DNA from: Tretioscincus oriximinensis | Lineage: Eukaryota > Chordata > Lepidosauria > Squamata > Gymnophthalmidae | Assembly (NCBI GenBank): GCA_022410635.1 | Contig: JAJVDF010000650.1 | Span: 124,001-188,000, forward strand | DNA: 64,000 nt | Direction: 5' to 3' | Shown: in pieces, positions 35,463 to 47,880 of the stretch | Layout of the letters: each line of letters begins with the position of its first letter | How positions within the stretch are numbered: the stretch's first letter is position 1 | Translations under genes and position numbers: made by a program | The notes under the pieces: model-generated | Told to the model about the DNA's origin: nothing | What the model saw: only the letters and a program-made list of their open reading frames with translations | The model's database searches: none

Positions 35463-36064
35463 CCCTGCATATAGTAGATTTGATGATTAAAATTGCTGTT
35501 CAGGCTATAATTATGCATATTCATATAATAATAGGCATAGGCTGCCTTCAGGGGTGAAAGGAAAATAGGGATCTAGTTTTAATCCCACTATTGTCTCTTG
35601 CCATCATCAACAAAAGGTAAATCATGGGTCATTGGTTGTTAGATGTTAGAAATTAGAGGTGTGGCAGCACTGGCCTCATGGTAAATCATGGCACATGGGG
35701 GGGGGGGGGCAGTAGCTATTTATTTTCTCTTTACAAAACAGAAACAAACATCCAGAAAGATATTTCACTATTGGTGGAGTGGGGAATAAATTGAGAATTG
35801 ATTTCCTAGAATAACAATATGCCAAGATAATTCATGGGATTGCCATGAATATGTATGCCAGTCCTAATAAAGCCCTAGGATAATCCCAGCCATACAGTTC
35901 TTATTGTATGGATATATGTCCACATTTATCAGGGCTTGTTGATTATGTTCCATACATCTCATGAAATGGGTGTTCTTTAAATAGCTCGAGCTATATAACA
36001 AGCCATACTACTTAAATGTGTAGTTTGACCCATATTTTTATAACAAAATTTTGACCAGATTATT

Positions 36065-36292
36065 TTAGTTCCAATGACTGTCACCAGCATATCTAATTCT
36101 ACAAAGCTTGAAACCACAGTACCACTGATATAGGTTCCCCTGAAGAATTACTCCATGGAAGTATATACCCATCTTTAAGCTTTCTGGGGCTGGTGTTCCT
36201 GATGAGACAATGGTGAAAGTTTTTAAACCAATTGGTGTAGGTGGCTGATTGGGGTCTTCTAGACTGACCCATACTGCATCCAACACAGACAT
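36065..36292 (-). CDS. Unidentified 75-codon reading frame, possible exon or pseudogene
   Basis: The reverse strand encodes a 75-residue peptide with balanced composition, MSVLDAVWVSLEDPNQPPTP at its start, followed by a hydrophobic/aromatic stretch (GIYFHGVILQGNLYQWY). A stop lies three codons upstream of the Met. About 75 bases upstream (complement of 36368-36381) is a pyrimidine tract ending in CAG that could serve as a splice acceptor. An overlapping frame on the same strand is also open (36099-36407). I recognise no family, and open frames of this length arise by chance in 64 kb. Confidence 0.15.
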   Translation of the reverse strand: MSVLDAVWVSLEDPNQPPTPIGLKTFTIVSSGTPAPESLKMGIYFHGVILQGNLYQWYCGFKLCRIRYAGDSHWN

Positions 36293-36409
36293 AATGTGCT
36301 AGCAAAAGGAAGATGCTCTCTAGANCACCCTTATCAATAGTGCCATAATTTATAATTCTACATGCAACTGAGGAAAGAACCTTAATTAGCACAATTTTAA
36401 CAAACAAAA

Positions 36410-37944
36410 CCTGATATTTACCTAAAGCCAGAGACTTTTTTGCAAGGAATTATGGGCCATAGCTTGAAGCTTGAGTTTTCTCTAGTTTTCTCCTTCATGC
36501 CTCTTTAAATATATTTTTAATTAATGAGTTAACTTTCCTTAGCAATTCAGATTTTTTGTGTCATTTTATATACTTTAACCCCTGAATACACATGTCTAAT
36601 AATCTGGTTGAAAGAGCTCAGTAGTCCATTCCATCTGAATGGGACAAGATCTGGATCAATATCTGTATTAAGAGTAGCCTAATCTGGAATAGTGGTAGAC
36701 CGGCATTAATCAACACTACATATGTGCAAGTGCTGTTTGTTCTACATTCCACACATAGACTGGATATGAGTGAGCATGGCATGGCTGCAAGAGACGCTCA
36801 TCAAATCTGCATAGCAGCACATAGTTTATTGGTTCTAATGCTGCCCAATCTTCTTAATGAAGATGTGCACTGCTACATCTAATCTGGATCAAACTAATAC
36901 AAATCTACTAATGGAAAACTATCATGCTAAGTAAACAAAAAGGGCCTTAGTGTCTTCCCTACCATTAACCTAATCTATTCAAGCTCCATAACCATTTTCA
37001 TTTTGCTATTTTTCTCTCCACTGGGCATCAAACAAAATTGAATATTGAGGAATCCCCCCAGCATTTTCTCCAAATAGTAAAACTGTTTTTATTAAAGATG
37101 GTCATGCTTTTCCTATGTACAATAACATTTTTAAATGTTGGCCACAAAACATAAAAATTAATAAATAAATTATTTTGATGTTTCAAAATAATTTATTTCT
37201 AAGGCACAGTCGCATGATGATGAGTGAAGGGACCAAGAAATTTAGCAGGTGTTCTACCTTCAAATGAAGCGATAACATTTAGAAGAATATTCCCCAAGCA
37301 GAAGCTTTGTGGGCGAGGAACTTCCTGTTCCTCATCAAGGCTGACCTACAGTTAGAAGGTTCAAATGTTCAGTGTGGAGTAAATTGTACCTCAGCTGTAA
37401 CCTACAAATAAACCTAAAATGTTATAAGAAGAGGCATTTCAATTACATGCTCAGCTATTCAGGATATGGTTTCCCTGAATAAAAGTTCAAGAGCAACCCT
37501 TCTTGTGGTATTTTCATTTCCTGACCAAGCCACATCCAGAGAGTAGTTACTCCAGCCAATTTTCAAGAATGTATTTTTCAAGTGAAAAGGGTGAACCCAT
37601 CTGAAAGTTAAATCCCTTAGGTTTGGCAGTCACCAAAAAGTTCAGGTCAGAGTTACAATTCTCCATTGTCTACTGGGCAAGGTGCATCTGTGCAATGCAT
37701 TGATCTATCCAGGCAGCATTTCAGAAATATTCTGGTGGCAGGAAATCTATTATAGAGGTTTCTGATTTTTTTTTTAAAAAAATAAAACTTCTTTTTGAGG
37801 AAAAATAACTCTTTAACTAAGGACATCTGTTAACCCAATTTAAAAATGCAGGAGGAATTTCTCTATAAGCAAATGTAGTGATCGAATCTAGCATATAAAA
37901 ATCATATACAAAATCTGAAATGCATGGGGAAATCAGACCATTTT
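36410..37944. other. No feature recognised
   Basis: AT-rich sequence, no landmarks of any repeat seen elsewhere in the window. Confidence 0.55.
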
Positions 37945-38975
37945 GAATCAAACTTTGAAGTAGCCAAGTTTGCTGACAACACTAAACTGTTCAGGGTAGT
38001 GAAAACTGCAAATGATTGTAAGGTACTCCAGAGTGATTTATTGAAATTGGGTGAGTGGGCATCAAAGTGGCAAATGCACTTCAACTTAAGCAAGGGGCAA
38101 GATCATGCATATTGGGGCAAAGAACCCCAAACTACTCCTACCACCTGATGGGAACCAAGCTTTCTGTGACCGAGCAAGAAAAGGATCTTGGGGTGTTGGT
38201 GGACAATTTAATGAAAATGTCAACCCAGTGTGCAGCAGCAGCAAAAAAGGCAAATTCCATGTTGGAGATAATTAGGAAAGGAATCNAAAGCAAGTCAGCA
38301 AATGTTTTGCCTCTTTATAAATCTGTGATGAGGCAACATTTGGAATACTGTGTTCAATTGTGGTCACCACATCTCAAGGGGGATATTTTGGAACTGGAGA
38401 AGGTGCAGAAAAGGGCAACAAAAATGATCAAGGGTTTGGAGCACCTCCCTTACGAAGTCAGGCTGCAACGTCTGGGCCTCTTCACACTTGAAAGGTGACG
38501 TTTGAGAGGTGATCTGATTGATGTGTACAAAATCATGCATGGGATGGACAGGGTGAATAGAGAAAAAAATCATACAACACAAGGACCAGAGGGCACTCCT
38601 TAAAACTGTTGGGTAGAAAAGTGAGAACAGACAAAAGAAAATATTTCTTCACCCAGAGGATCATCGGTCTGTGGAATTTACTTTCTGAAGAGTAGTGGTA
38701 GCTAACAGCTTAGATAGTTTCAAGACAGGACTAGACAGGTTTATGGACACCAAGGGTATAAATGGATACTAGGATGGATGTCTGGATTTTGCCTCCGGGA
38801 TGTAGCAACAGGCAGGACTCTTGAAATACCACTTGCAGGGTGTCATGAACATGTGCATATTTTGCTTTCCTGTGTTCGGACTGNCCAGTGCATCTGGTGG
38901 GTCTCTGTGTGACACAGAATGCTGGACTTGATGGGTTGTAGCCTTATCCAGCATGGTTGTTCTTATGTTCTTATG
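37945..38975 (+). pseudogene. CR1 LINE, ORF2 C-terminus and 3' UTR
   Basis: Begins abruptly at the motif C region: FADNTKLFRVVKT near 37967, where the catalytic second Asp of ADD has become Asn. It then runs parallel to the 21.4-kb copy: KLGEWASKWQMHFNLSKG, a frameshift near 38095, VTEQEKDLGVLVDNLMKM, LKGDILELEKVQKRATKMI, LPYEVRLQRLGLFTLER, and the 3' UTR ending 'ttcttatgttcttatg' at 38975. About 20 bases around 38565-38575 (MFSLSH coding region) are missing relative to the other copy. N at 38286 and 38884. Confidence 0.9.
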
Positions 38976-39334
38976 TAAATTAACATTTCATCTTGAAAAA
39001 GTGATTTCTTGAGTTCAAAACAATGGCCCCATCCCCACTGCCGAAAATAGTCTTCTTTGGGAAGGAAGGGGACAGTATTTGAATTGAATACCATTTTTTC
39101 TCCTCACTGCCCCCAAATTAAATTATGTGGCTCCACAAAAACCATGAAAGATAATTATTTATGGGTGGAGACATCCATTTCTTTAGAGGAGAAAGGGAGG
39201 GCTAGAACATCCACCCCAACTCTGGCCAATAGGCAGCTGAATAAGTTCCCATAGGTGTTTCAAGACTTTCTATCTCCATACAGCCCCTTTTCACCCCATT
39301 TCAAGACTGCCCTTTGAGTTTCCCTACCACAGGA

Positions 39335-39450
39335 AGATATTTAGTTATTTATTTGTTGTTTGTTTAATTTACACTTATGTCTTGCCCTGTGCCTGAAGGT
39401 CTTAGGTCAACACCAGAATAAAAACCTGAGTACAAAACTAAAATTTTAAA
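39335..39450 (-). mobile_element. SINE/L2 3' tail, reverse strand
   Basis: 'agttatttatttg' followed by 'cacttatgtcttgccctgtgcc' (pieces) and 'tgaaggtcttagg' is the complement of a diverged 'cctaagaccttcaggcacagggc' L2-type end. Confidence 0.5.
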
Positions 39451-39929
39451 CCAGTACCTGAGAGAGGAGAAGATTGATCAGAAGATGTAGAGATTGATAG
39501 CACTCAGCTCTGTTGCTTTACTGCATTTGTTTCTTCCTCCACAGAAATGCTAGGCTACAGGAATTGTCCCTTAAATCCAATTTTGAAAATGCAGAACTTT
39601 GCAGGGTTTTTTAAAATCTTATTTCATCCCATTCAAATAATTTAAGCTGTAATAATTAAGGATAAAATGTTTTCCATCTTACCTGCTTACTGTGAAAACA
39701 CAAGCATCGCTACTGTAAAATCACTTCACAAAAGATTAACATATTTATCTCAAGTGGAATGAAATCTNGAATGCTGTTAGTGGGATAAACTCTGCTAAAA
39801 CAAAATTTATAAAGTAAATAAATTTTAGTCCCTCCAATCTTGCTTCTTTTTCCTGAATATATGTATAATGTGTTCATTTTTTTTCTCTCTGAACCAATCT
39901 AAGATTACCACAAAAAACCTAGGACAGGA

Positions 39930-40030
39930 GTTTATTTTATTTATTTATTTAAAATGATTTATATCCCGCCCTTCACCAATGGTCCCAGGGCGGGTAACAA
40001 AAGAACAAAGAAAACAACACATTTATAAAA
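39930..40030 (-). mobile_element. SINE/L2 3' tail, reverse strand
   Basis: A (TTTA)n run at 39931-39950 followed by 'gatttatatcccgcccttc' and 'ccagggcgggtaaca' is the complement of an L2/SINE-type end. The upstream part of the element is not identifiable. Confidence 0.55.
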
Positions 40031-42396
40031 TGTTTAAAAAGATTCATACCCTTCCTCCTTCCCTCCCTGCAACCCTCTCTTCCTGGAAGGACAGAATGCA
40101 GAAGGAGCTCCAATATGAAAGAGTCAAAAGTGTGGATGTACATGTATGTTTTTATCTGGTGCCCAAAACTATGGGTGTGAAAAAGCTTTTTTCACTAGAT
40201 GTTGCACTGAGTGAACATACCTCTTTCTTATATCCATTAAAGGTACAAAATATCTTTTCCATTTTTTGTGTTGTAGCCATAAATCAAATTGTGGAATATT
40301 ATTGACCCTTGGCTAAGGAGAAGGTGGATCCTTCCTACACTTGTTTTCCCCCAAACTACTCTCTAGGATACCATCTTAAATGAAAGAGGAAGGGAAGAAT
40401 AGCTGCTGTGATCCACAATCTTTCAGTCCTCTGATCATCTATCAGTCTTTTTTGTGACTAGGTTTCAAAGCTGGGGTTAGTTCATAAGTGCAGAATAATC
40501 ATATTATCAAGATGCCAGACAAACTAAACAAGTTTGAGATCTATAAGCAGAAGACACTTTCCCTCCTGTTCATGCTAACATCACAGCCAGTGAATGGCTG
40601 TTCCATGGTACTGGAGTTTCTGACAAAGGCTAATAAGAGATTTGTAAAAAAAAAAAAAGGGCTCTGGAAGCCAGACACTATGTTCATTCTTGTCTATTGG
40701 TCCTGGACAAAGAGCTGCATATTTCACAAGCACCACCACTATCCATTCATTTGGCAGAGCTGAAAAAGATCAGGACAGCAACTGCTCCAGGCTCAGATGG
40801 ATGAGCTGTGTGAAAGACACCCCCATGAGCATTTGCCACCCTTCAAAGGTATTGCCACCCTTGAGGTATTCCTAGACTTCTTTTGAGCCCCATTTGGATT
40901 CTTAAAAAACTTTCAAGATTGTTCATATAGCAAAATAGGCAAGCTCGAGTGTATAATGCTTTTCAGCACAACACAAAGAATTATTTAAAAAATTCTAATG
41001 AAATATGAAAAAAAAGAAAAAAAGGGGGGAAATCTTTAGCAAGATTTAACTGATATGCACTCTAGCAATACTGGGTCACACTAGAGTGGTCCAGCAACAG
41101 GTATTCTGAAAAAAGGCAGTTCTACATTTATATCCCTGCACCAGCTCTGAAGTGGATGGAGTCAACATGCAATTTCTTTTATGGCAAGGAACTATAGTTC
41201 TTGGTCTTGGAACTCCACAGGTTAATGTGGAAACACCCTTTACTACCAAAACCAAACATAATTGTGGTTGGCTCATTAGAAGAAGGGATCATTAGTTTTT
41301 CAACTGTTGTGCCGATACAGTGGTGGCCTCTCCCTCTTGATAATGACTTTTGTAGATGAAATTTGGGGAGGAACAAAAAAAAACTTTAGATTGCCTAGAA
41401 GGTTTGGAGATTCCAAGGCCTAATTGAAAGAAAGGAAAATTTGAAAGGCGTTAAAAATAAAAAGAAATAGGCATTATCTCTCTTTCCTCAAACTTTCTTG
41501 CAAGACATTCTGTTGGAAATAAAATGAAGAGAGGAGAAAAAAACTTAAGAGTGTATTTAAAAATAAGCCCAGTTATGCANACATATATGGAGTCTATTTT
41601 TTGCACGAAAGGACAGCTAATACCTTCCTCGTTGGCATTATTCACCAATGCCTGAAAAATCTTCTGTTCGGGTTGTCCTGTGCATTTATGTAGACAGTAA
41701 TTCAGCTTGATGTTATTTCTTTGAATAGAAATGGAATGCATATTTATCAATAAATAGAAATAAATCAAAAGCTAAATTGTATCTGTCATTCTCCCTTGGC
41801 TTATGCACATCTCAGTCCTAGCTCTTTGGCACAACAATCCATATTACAACAGTTTTTCCTGTAGTATTTCATATGCTTTATATGGTGTATTGATGTAAAC
41901 AAATGCTTAGCCTGCAGCAAAGATGGTATCTCAGATTGGGACTCCTGTGAATTGCTGACATGTCTAGCTTCAGCAGCAATCACAGCAGTGTTTTTCTATT
42001 GTGCTGCCAAAAAAGAAGCATGCCGAAGGGTCATTATAAAAGAGATGATGAAGCTTTTACATTTTGCATACTTGCTCCACCACGCTCATTCCTTTGCCCA
42101 ATTTCACTTTAGCTGCTGCCTGGAAAGAACTACCTTAAAAAATAGGATTGTTGTTTGCTATGCTTCTTATGTACTCANTTGAAAGGAAAGAGGGCACAGT
42201 AACACTAAGGCAGAATGAAAGTAAAACACACACACACACATGGTATTTGCAGACACAAACACATCTTCCAGGCTTTTATCTCATCCATTTTAACTTTTTC
42301 TGATAAAACAACAGTCTAGTTATAGTGATCTATTAAATACATTTCATAAACGTAACCCTAAGCTCAACCCTCACCCCAACCCTAGGTATGAAGGAG
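40031..42396. other. No feature recognised
   Basis: Contains short A and CA runs (40648-40660, 42227-42240). Frames up to 108 codons (39979-40305) overlap the SINE tail and do not resemble known proteins. Confidence 0.5.
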
Positions 42397-42490
42397 GCAT
42401 CTGAAGTAGATGTGTCTACGAAAGCTTATGCCACCCACTTTTCTCCTGTTAGTCTCAAAGTGCTACTGGCCCCTTTGCTGGACTTTCAAT
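42397..42490 (+). repeat. Hammerhead-like dispersed repeat, forward copy
   Basis: Runs 'gcatctgaagtagatgtgtc' and 'tacgaaagcttatgccaccc' into 'ttagtctcaaagtgctac' and 'cctttgctggactttc'. Relative to the 27.7-kb copy, three bases of the core (aga) are missing and stem II carries a C-to-T change (gtagat against gtctac, leaving a G-U pair), so the ribozyme-like core is destroyed. It is solitary, with no opposing arm. Confidence 0.7.
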
Positions 42491-44564
42491 GAGGGGTTCT
42501 AGTAGAAAAGCAGGCAGAACAAATGAGGTTGTTATGAAGCTTCCTGAGTCCTGTCCAATTAGTCTTATACTGGGCTGCATCTTAGAATAGGAGCTTGCCA
42601 TCTAGATACTAGTGTAGACTATGACAGGCAATGAATGGCAGGTTGAAATAAGGCCTACCACAGTATGTACTGGCAGGTTGATGGCTAAGTTCTGTACCTA
42701 GATGTAACCCATAATAAGGCTCAGTGAAGACAGGGCTCTGGTGTCTTTATTGGACTTTGACGTGGGAAGACCTTTATCTTGNGTGTAAGCAAGCAATCAG
42801 AATGGAGCAATTGTGCCACAAATTGCTTGAAACATTCCCAAGCAGCCTATCCTGATACTTAACTGATCTAATTACATCCCAGCAAGGGATCTCTTTAAAG
42901 TGGCTCACATGTGGTTCAGAGTAGTAGGATCAACAGCATATGGCAATATGAGAATAAATTGTTCTGCGTGCATCCAATCCAGAAAGGTCTGGACTGCTCC
43001 CTCCCTTGAAAGTGCAAATGCTGTATTCTATGCTTTCCCTATACCAGGCTGCCCCCAACCATCCACCATGATGTTACATGGTTGTTGATGTTGTTGAGTT
43101 GTTGTGGTGGTGATGGAGGTATGTAAGGCATGCAGAACACCAAAAGGTTGAAATACACTTTGCACTTCCTATAGAAATGTTTGGGGAACATAGGAAGCTT
43201 TATAGATTGCTTTAAGTGCAATCCACACAAGATAAAGTTTAGTTATGATTACAGAATGACTAAGAAATAATGATATAAATAGTAGTTTAGAAGCTCCATT
43301 CTTTTTAATTCCTTGGACTATTCCCTGGTCAGAATGGGAATCTGGTCTCAATTACTAGTTCCTTGGTTCTGTTCTCTTCTGAACTTGGTCTAGCTTACTT
43401 GAATGAATCTTTCTTTAAGACTATGTTTCTACCATTTCATACAGTATTTTGTGGAATTGTATGACTTTATATTTGATGCTGTTAATTTTTTCTTCCTTTG
43501 ATAGATGTGCCATCTCCATTTGCATTAAGGATGTGGCATGCAATTATCAAGATTAGAATGTGACCAAATGCACTTACATTGAATTATAAATACTTCGGAA
43601 TATTCTATTATAATATTTCATGAGTCGTAAAAATGGCTTTCTACTTTTCTGCATTGAGTATGCTTCAGCTCTGCCACAATTGTTACACTGTGGAGTTGTG
43701 GACAACAATGAATCTTCTTAATTACAATCCTTCAGCTCCCCAATCATCTTGGCTTCTAGAAGACGTTTTCTGTTCACATTAATGAACAATTTTAAATGCA
43801 CCATTTTTGTGAATAGCAGATCAATGTTTTTGAAGTGTTTTGACATATAAATATATTTTAGACCTTACTTACTAGACTTACCTAGACATCTGAAAAGCCA
43901 TGCATATTCATAAACACATTTACTACCAACTTCAGACAGAAAGTACTTACTTGAACTACACCAAGTCATAACTGCATGTGACCTTGGAAGGATAATGCCT
44001 TTGAGATAAAAAAAAGAAGTCTTTGACTCATTTCCCTCTTACAGTTTCAATTTGTTTCTGTTCCCAATAATTCTATTTGTTCTAAGAGCAACATTTTCAT
44101 TGATTTAATTAGTAGTTTTGTTAGCACCATAAAGTGCATCATCAGTTTTTTGAAAAGTCACATGCATCAAAACTAGGTCTTATTAACCACTAAGAAAGCA
44201 GAAACCTTGGCACCGGACTTTTGAAGGTTCTGTGACAGTTTTAACAATTGCACATAGAAGGGGCTGCCTCAGTGTTAACCTGTATGTGGAAAGGGTTGCA
44301 TGTCCCAGATGAGGGCATCCNGTCTTGGCCCAGGAGTAGGGGAGTGCAGAAATAAGCATAACAAACTGAAATTGAATCCATACAGTATTCTGGCATGGTG
44401 AGGGGATTGTGCATTATAGAAGTTTGAGTCCATGAAGTACAGAAGTACCTTTTTATGAGATAAATCATAGACTATAAGATTGTTTACAAGGTGCGACAAA
44501 CACCACTGTTTTATATTTTCTTTGTCTCCATGTCTTTACCTAAAGAAGTAGTTTACCTCCACCT
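42491..44564. other. No feature recognised
   Basis: About 2 kb of AT-rich sequence without repeat landmarks or plausible exons. Confidence 0.55.
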
Positions 44565-44672
44565 TCTGTAGTGTTTTTAATTACTTTTAATTTACGTTTT
44601 TATGCATTATAATTGTTCAAACCTGCCCTGAGTTATCATGGTATTGAGTGGGGTATAAATATAATAAAATAA
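44565..44672 (+). mobile_element. L2-like LINE 3' end
   Basis: 'ttttaattacttttaattt', 'aacctgccctgagttatc' and 'gagtggggtataaatataat' match an L2 3' terminus. Coding portion absent. Confidence 0.6.
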
Positions 44673-44694
44673 CTTCAGAAAGCTGAAGCCAAAA

Positions 44695-45005
44695 CCCTTT
44701 AAATCTTTATTTGGTTTTATTTATTTGACTTGCAACCTTACTTCATTGCCTCAAGGGCTCTGTGGAGCTTAAAATATTAGACATAAAACAATAAAACCAA
44801 TATATACAAGAACAACAGAAACATACAGTACATAAAAGTAAACATGGAAACAAAATTAAAAGCTTAAATTAAAGCTCAATGTGATGCCTTCCCTAGCCCA
44901 AAATAATGTAAGTCAGCCTCAGGAATAGACCTTTTCTGAGAGGAGACTTTCAAAAGCTCTCCAGAAAGGTTTCAGATGATGTTCTTCATATTGATCAGAA
45001 AAGCC
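44695..45005 (-). repeat. Probable old SINE/LINE, reverse strand
   Basis: A 'ttttatttatttgacttgcaa' start (pieces ttttatttattt, gacttgcaa) and 'cctcaagggctctgtggagc' then A-rich sequence and 'aggcagac..' -poor body resemble a reverse-strand retroelement tail, but I could not assign a family. Confidence 0.3.
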
Positions 45006-45022
45006 TTAATATCTGCCAGACA

Positions 45023-45104
45023 TATACTGTTCAAAACAATTAAGGGAACATGTTAACATAACAGTGTTATACTAAATGTTCCCTGAATTGTTTTGAGCAG
45101 TATA
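45023..45104. mobile_element. Tc1/mariner-type miniature element (MITE), copy 1
   Basis: An 82-bp hairpin-forming unit whose left end 'tatactgttcaaaacaatta' and following 'agggaacat' are mirrored by the right end 'atgttccctgaattg' and 'ttttgagcagtata'. TA dinucleotides flank it, as expected for Tc1/mariner TA target duplication. It has no coding capacity, so it would have depended on a transposase in trans. Related copy at 50141-50221. Confidence 0.75.
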
Positions 45105-45403
45105 GATGTACTCTTTCTTGGGTATGGGTTTGGAAAATACATAGGAATCTGAGGCATTTTTTCATTCCTCCAAGGTTGTTACTGGAGATGGAATTGCAAT
45201 TCCAAGGGATAGAATCTGACCTAAAGCCAAATTTGCAGTTTGACGGGGAACAGGCCAAGCAATTTGTGGACACAAAACATTTGTACTGCTAAGCGCTTTA
45301 TTATTTCCTAGTCACTTCAAAGTTAACTTAGTTAACATACTTAACTAGTGTGGACTGCTTTTACATAATCAACAATAATTTCTGTGTTATGTAAATGTTC
45401 AGT

Positions 45404-45620
45404 TGGGCTGATCAGATGATTCCTTTTTTGGTGGTGGTGTTGGTGTTTGAAAACCCGGTTTTGGGGTGCCTCCCAGTTTTTTCTGGGGAAAATGTTTTCC
45501 AAAAAAGATTTTATTTATTTATTTATTTATTATTATTTTGCCTCAGAAAAAAATGGAATGCACCCAAAAACAGGTTTTCAACCCCCCCCCCCCCCAAGAA
45601 AGAGGTCATCTGGTCAGCCT
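45404..45620. mobile_element. Palindromic MITE of unclassified DNA transposon, copy 1
   Basis: Terminal inverted repeats: 'gggctgatcagatgattcc' at the left and 'aagaggtcatctggtcagcc' at the right. Sub-terminal mirrored blocks are 'tttgaaaacccggttttgggg' (in pieces tgaaaacccgg, ttttggggtgc) against 'cacccaaaaacaggttttca'. The centre has a (TTTA)n run, and a C run fills 45582-45596. A second, shorter copy lies at 51405-51600. Family not identified. Confidence 0.6.
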
Positions 45621-47129
45621 ATGTTCAGTACCAGGCAAAAGTTTGGAGATGTATCTTTTTATGCAATCATTCCATGCAAAGGAAAACATATGAATTAAGA
45701 AGTAAATAAACACGTATCAAACAAACCAGAAAATGTTTTATATTTTAGGTTATTTATAGTTTTGATATCTTGCAAGAAAAGGTATCTCCATACTGTCCCT
45801 CCTAGAAGTGTGACTGCCGTGTTCTGGGCTTTTCTGTGTTCCACATGTGTTATAGTAAGTTTTTTTACCCAAATACAGTGAGAAAAGGCATCCAGGCACG
45901 TATAACTCAGAAAAGCCTTCAAACATGGTACTATTGGGTAGGAGTGGGAATGCTTCTGCCTGGATTAATGTGGAAAGCATGAAACATACCATCCAGCTGG
46001 TAGATGGGAATAGTTCCTAGCAACCATTTTTTTAAGGTAAGTGCAAAAAAAATCCAGGATTTTAATTGTATGGCAAAATATTATCGGTTTTCATTCAGCT
46101 TTGGAGAAAGAACTGGTATATACTTTTGCCCAGTTATATCACCAAAATGCAGTTGGAGAAGATTAAACTGCTCCATTGACGAGGTTGTCCCAGAGATCTT
46201 TGGAGCATGAAGCCAGTGCATCTGGCAGACTAGTCCCATTTTTAACTGATTAAAGTACTCTGTTGACAGTGCCAGAAAGTAGCACTTATTAAGGACTTTC
46301 CACTAACCATTCAAATTTGTAACAGCTATATTTTGTACTATCTTGAATCCCAGGTAGGGTTTGCATGACAGCTTCTAATAGACTGCTGCTGGGAATCACC
46401 CTAAAATTGCTTCAATGGAGGGTCAACTGTCATGGCAACTATACAGCTGTGAGGAAAGTTCTCTTCACAGTTATGCTCCATTCAGAAGCAGCAGCTGTGG
46501 AAAGGCAAATTACATGCACCGACCACAGCTGCTGTTTCTGAGCTGATTCTCAGAGCACTCATTCTGAAAGCCATCTAACGGGCTGCCATTTGGATGTAGC
46601 CATAATATATATTTCTCAGTAAGCACAAATTCCCAAAATGTTCATTTGACTCATAGTTAAGTGGATCTGTCAGATGTGGTATTTTTTCCTCACACTGTTT
46701 TTCTGTAGGGATATGTTAAATTAAGCTTGAAATTGCATGAGAAAGGCAGGGCCCAGGAGTGTTTGACTGATATTATGGCAATGAGATTGCAACACAATGT
46801 TTTTCTCTCTCTCCCAACTCCCAAACTATTTTACAAAAGGGGAATGTTACTCTAGTACTGTGTACATAGTTGGGAGTAGCTGACCAGTTCAGAATATGAC
46901 ATGCAAGCTCAGATTTTATTTATAAAGGCAATAGAAGACTCTTCTTGATTGTTCAGAATGTAGCTGAATAGTGTTCAGAGGAATTATTGTCCCTTTCTGT
47001 ACTTACTAAATTCTGGATCAGGGAGTTTGGACCATGGATGAGATTTGCCTGATCCTGTGCTGCATCACATCTCCGCAGCTGGTACTGAACCAGATTAGCT
47101 CACCATACAATGACATAATGGTCAAGCCC
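45621..47129. other. No feature recognised
   Basis: No repeat landmarks until the diverged L2 near 47.1 kb, whose 5' boundary is uncertain and could reach back to about 46.95 kb. Confidence 0.5.
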
Positions 47130-47880
47130 CAATGTTTTCATGATCTTCAAAACCATACCCCCCAATTAGGGCTGTTTCTCCAGCTATGCCTGTTTCTGGA
47201 GAGAAAGAACTTGGTCACACTAACTCATGCTGTGATAACTGGGTTATTTTTATGCACTCTAAGTGGGGCTGCCTGCAAATAATTTCTGAAGCTGTAGCTG
47301 TTGCAGAATGCAGCAGATAGGGTGTTAGTTGCCATGACTGACTGGAGACAAATTGCATCAATTCTAAAAGAATGGTACTGGTTGTCCATTTTCTACTGAA
47401 CCCAGTTCAGTGTATTTACATTTACTTATAAGGCCCTAAATGGCTTGGAACCCAAATATTTTAATTTTATTAATTTTATTTATTTACGTTTCTATACCAC
47501 CTTATATCTGAAGGTTTCAGGATGGTCCACAGTAACATAATAAAACATATTAACATATTAAAAAAAACAGCAATGTTTAAAAATTCTCCTGCACTCTAAG
47601 ATCTTCTGGAGGGGCTTTCCTCACAGTTCCACCACTTTCTGTGATAGCCCCCAAGTTATGGAATGGTCTACCTTCTACGATGCATCTCTATGGATTTAGA
47701 TGGCTGGCAAAGATGCACCTGTTTACTCTGACCTTTGGTTGAGAGTATAACATCATCTTCTCATGCAGGCACTGTCACTTTCCCCCCTAGCTATTTTAGA
47801 TNTTTTCACAATTATTTTATTATGACCTACTCTGAGATAGTCAAGTGCAATGTAGGATTGAAATATAAATAAAATAAATG
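47130..47880 (+). mobile_element. L2-like LINE, old copy split by a reverse-strand insertion
   Basis: 'aactcatgctgtgataactgg', 'gtggggctgcctgcaaat', 'ctgttgcagaatgcagcaga', 'ggttgtccattttctactg' and 'ataaggccctaaatggcttgg' follow the L2 C-terminal order (HALVT, LGLP, QNAAA, HWLPI, YKALN). After 47590 it resumes with 'agatcttctggaggggcttt', 'ccccaagttatggaatgg' and an L2 3' end at about 47880. Divergence far exceeds that of the 29.5-kb copy. N at 47802. Confidence 0.75.
47458..47592 (-). mobile_element. SINE/L2-type 3' end nested in old L2
   Basis: 'tttatttatttacgtttctat' and 'accaccttatatctgaagg' then 'ttcaggatggtccacagtaa' read as the complement of an L2/SINE terminus ('..ccttcagatataaggtggtatag'). 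It sits exactly where the L2 coding block CTAAAGGAACGCC is expected, with some L2 sequence lost. Confidence 0.6.

Noticed and set aside
37945..38975. Possible tandem relation of this CR1 to the 21.4-kb CR1
   Set aside because: Different flanks, different truncation point and private indels; independent insertions of one subfamily.
42345..42387. 'aaccctaagctcaaccctcaccccaacccta' resembles telomeric (TAACCC)n
   Set aside because: Only three or four imperfect units with irregular spacing; too short and degenerate for an interstitial telomeric repeat.
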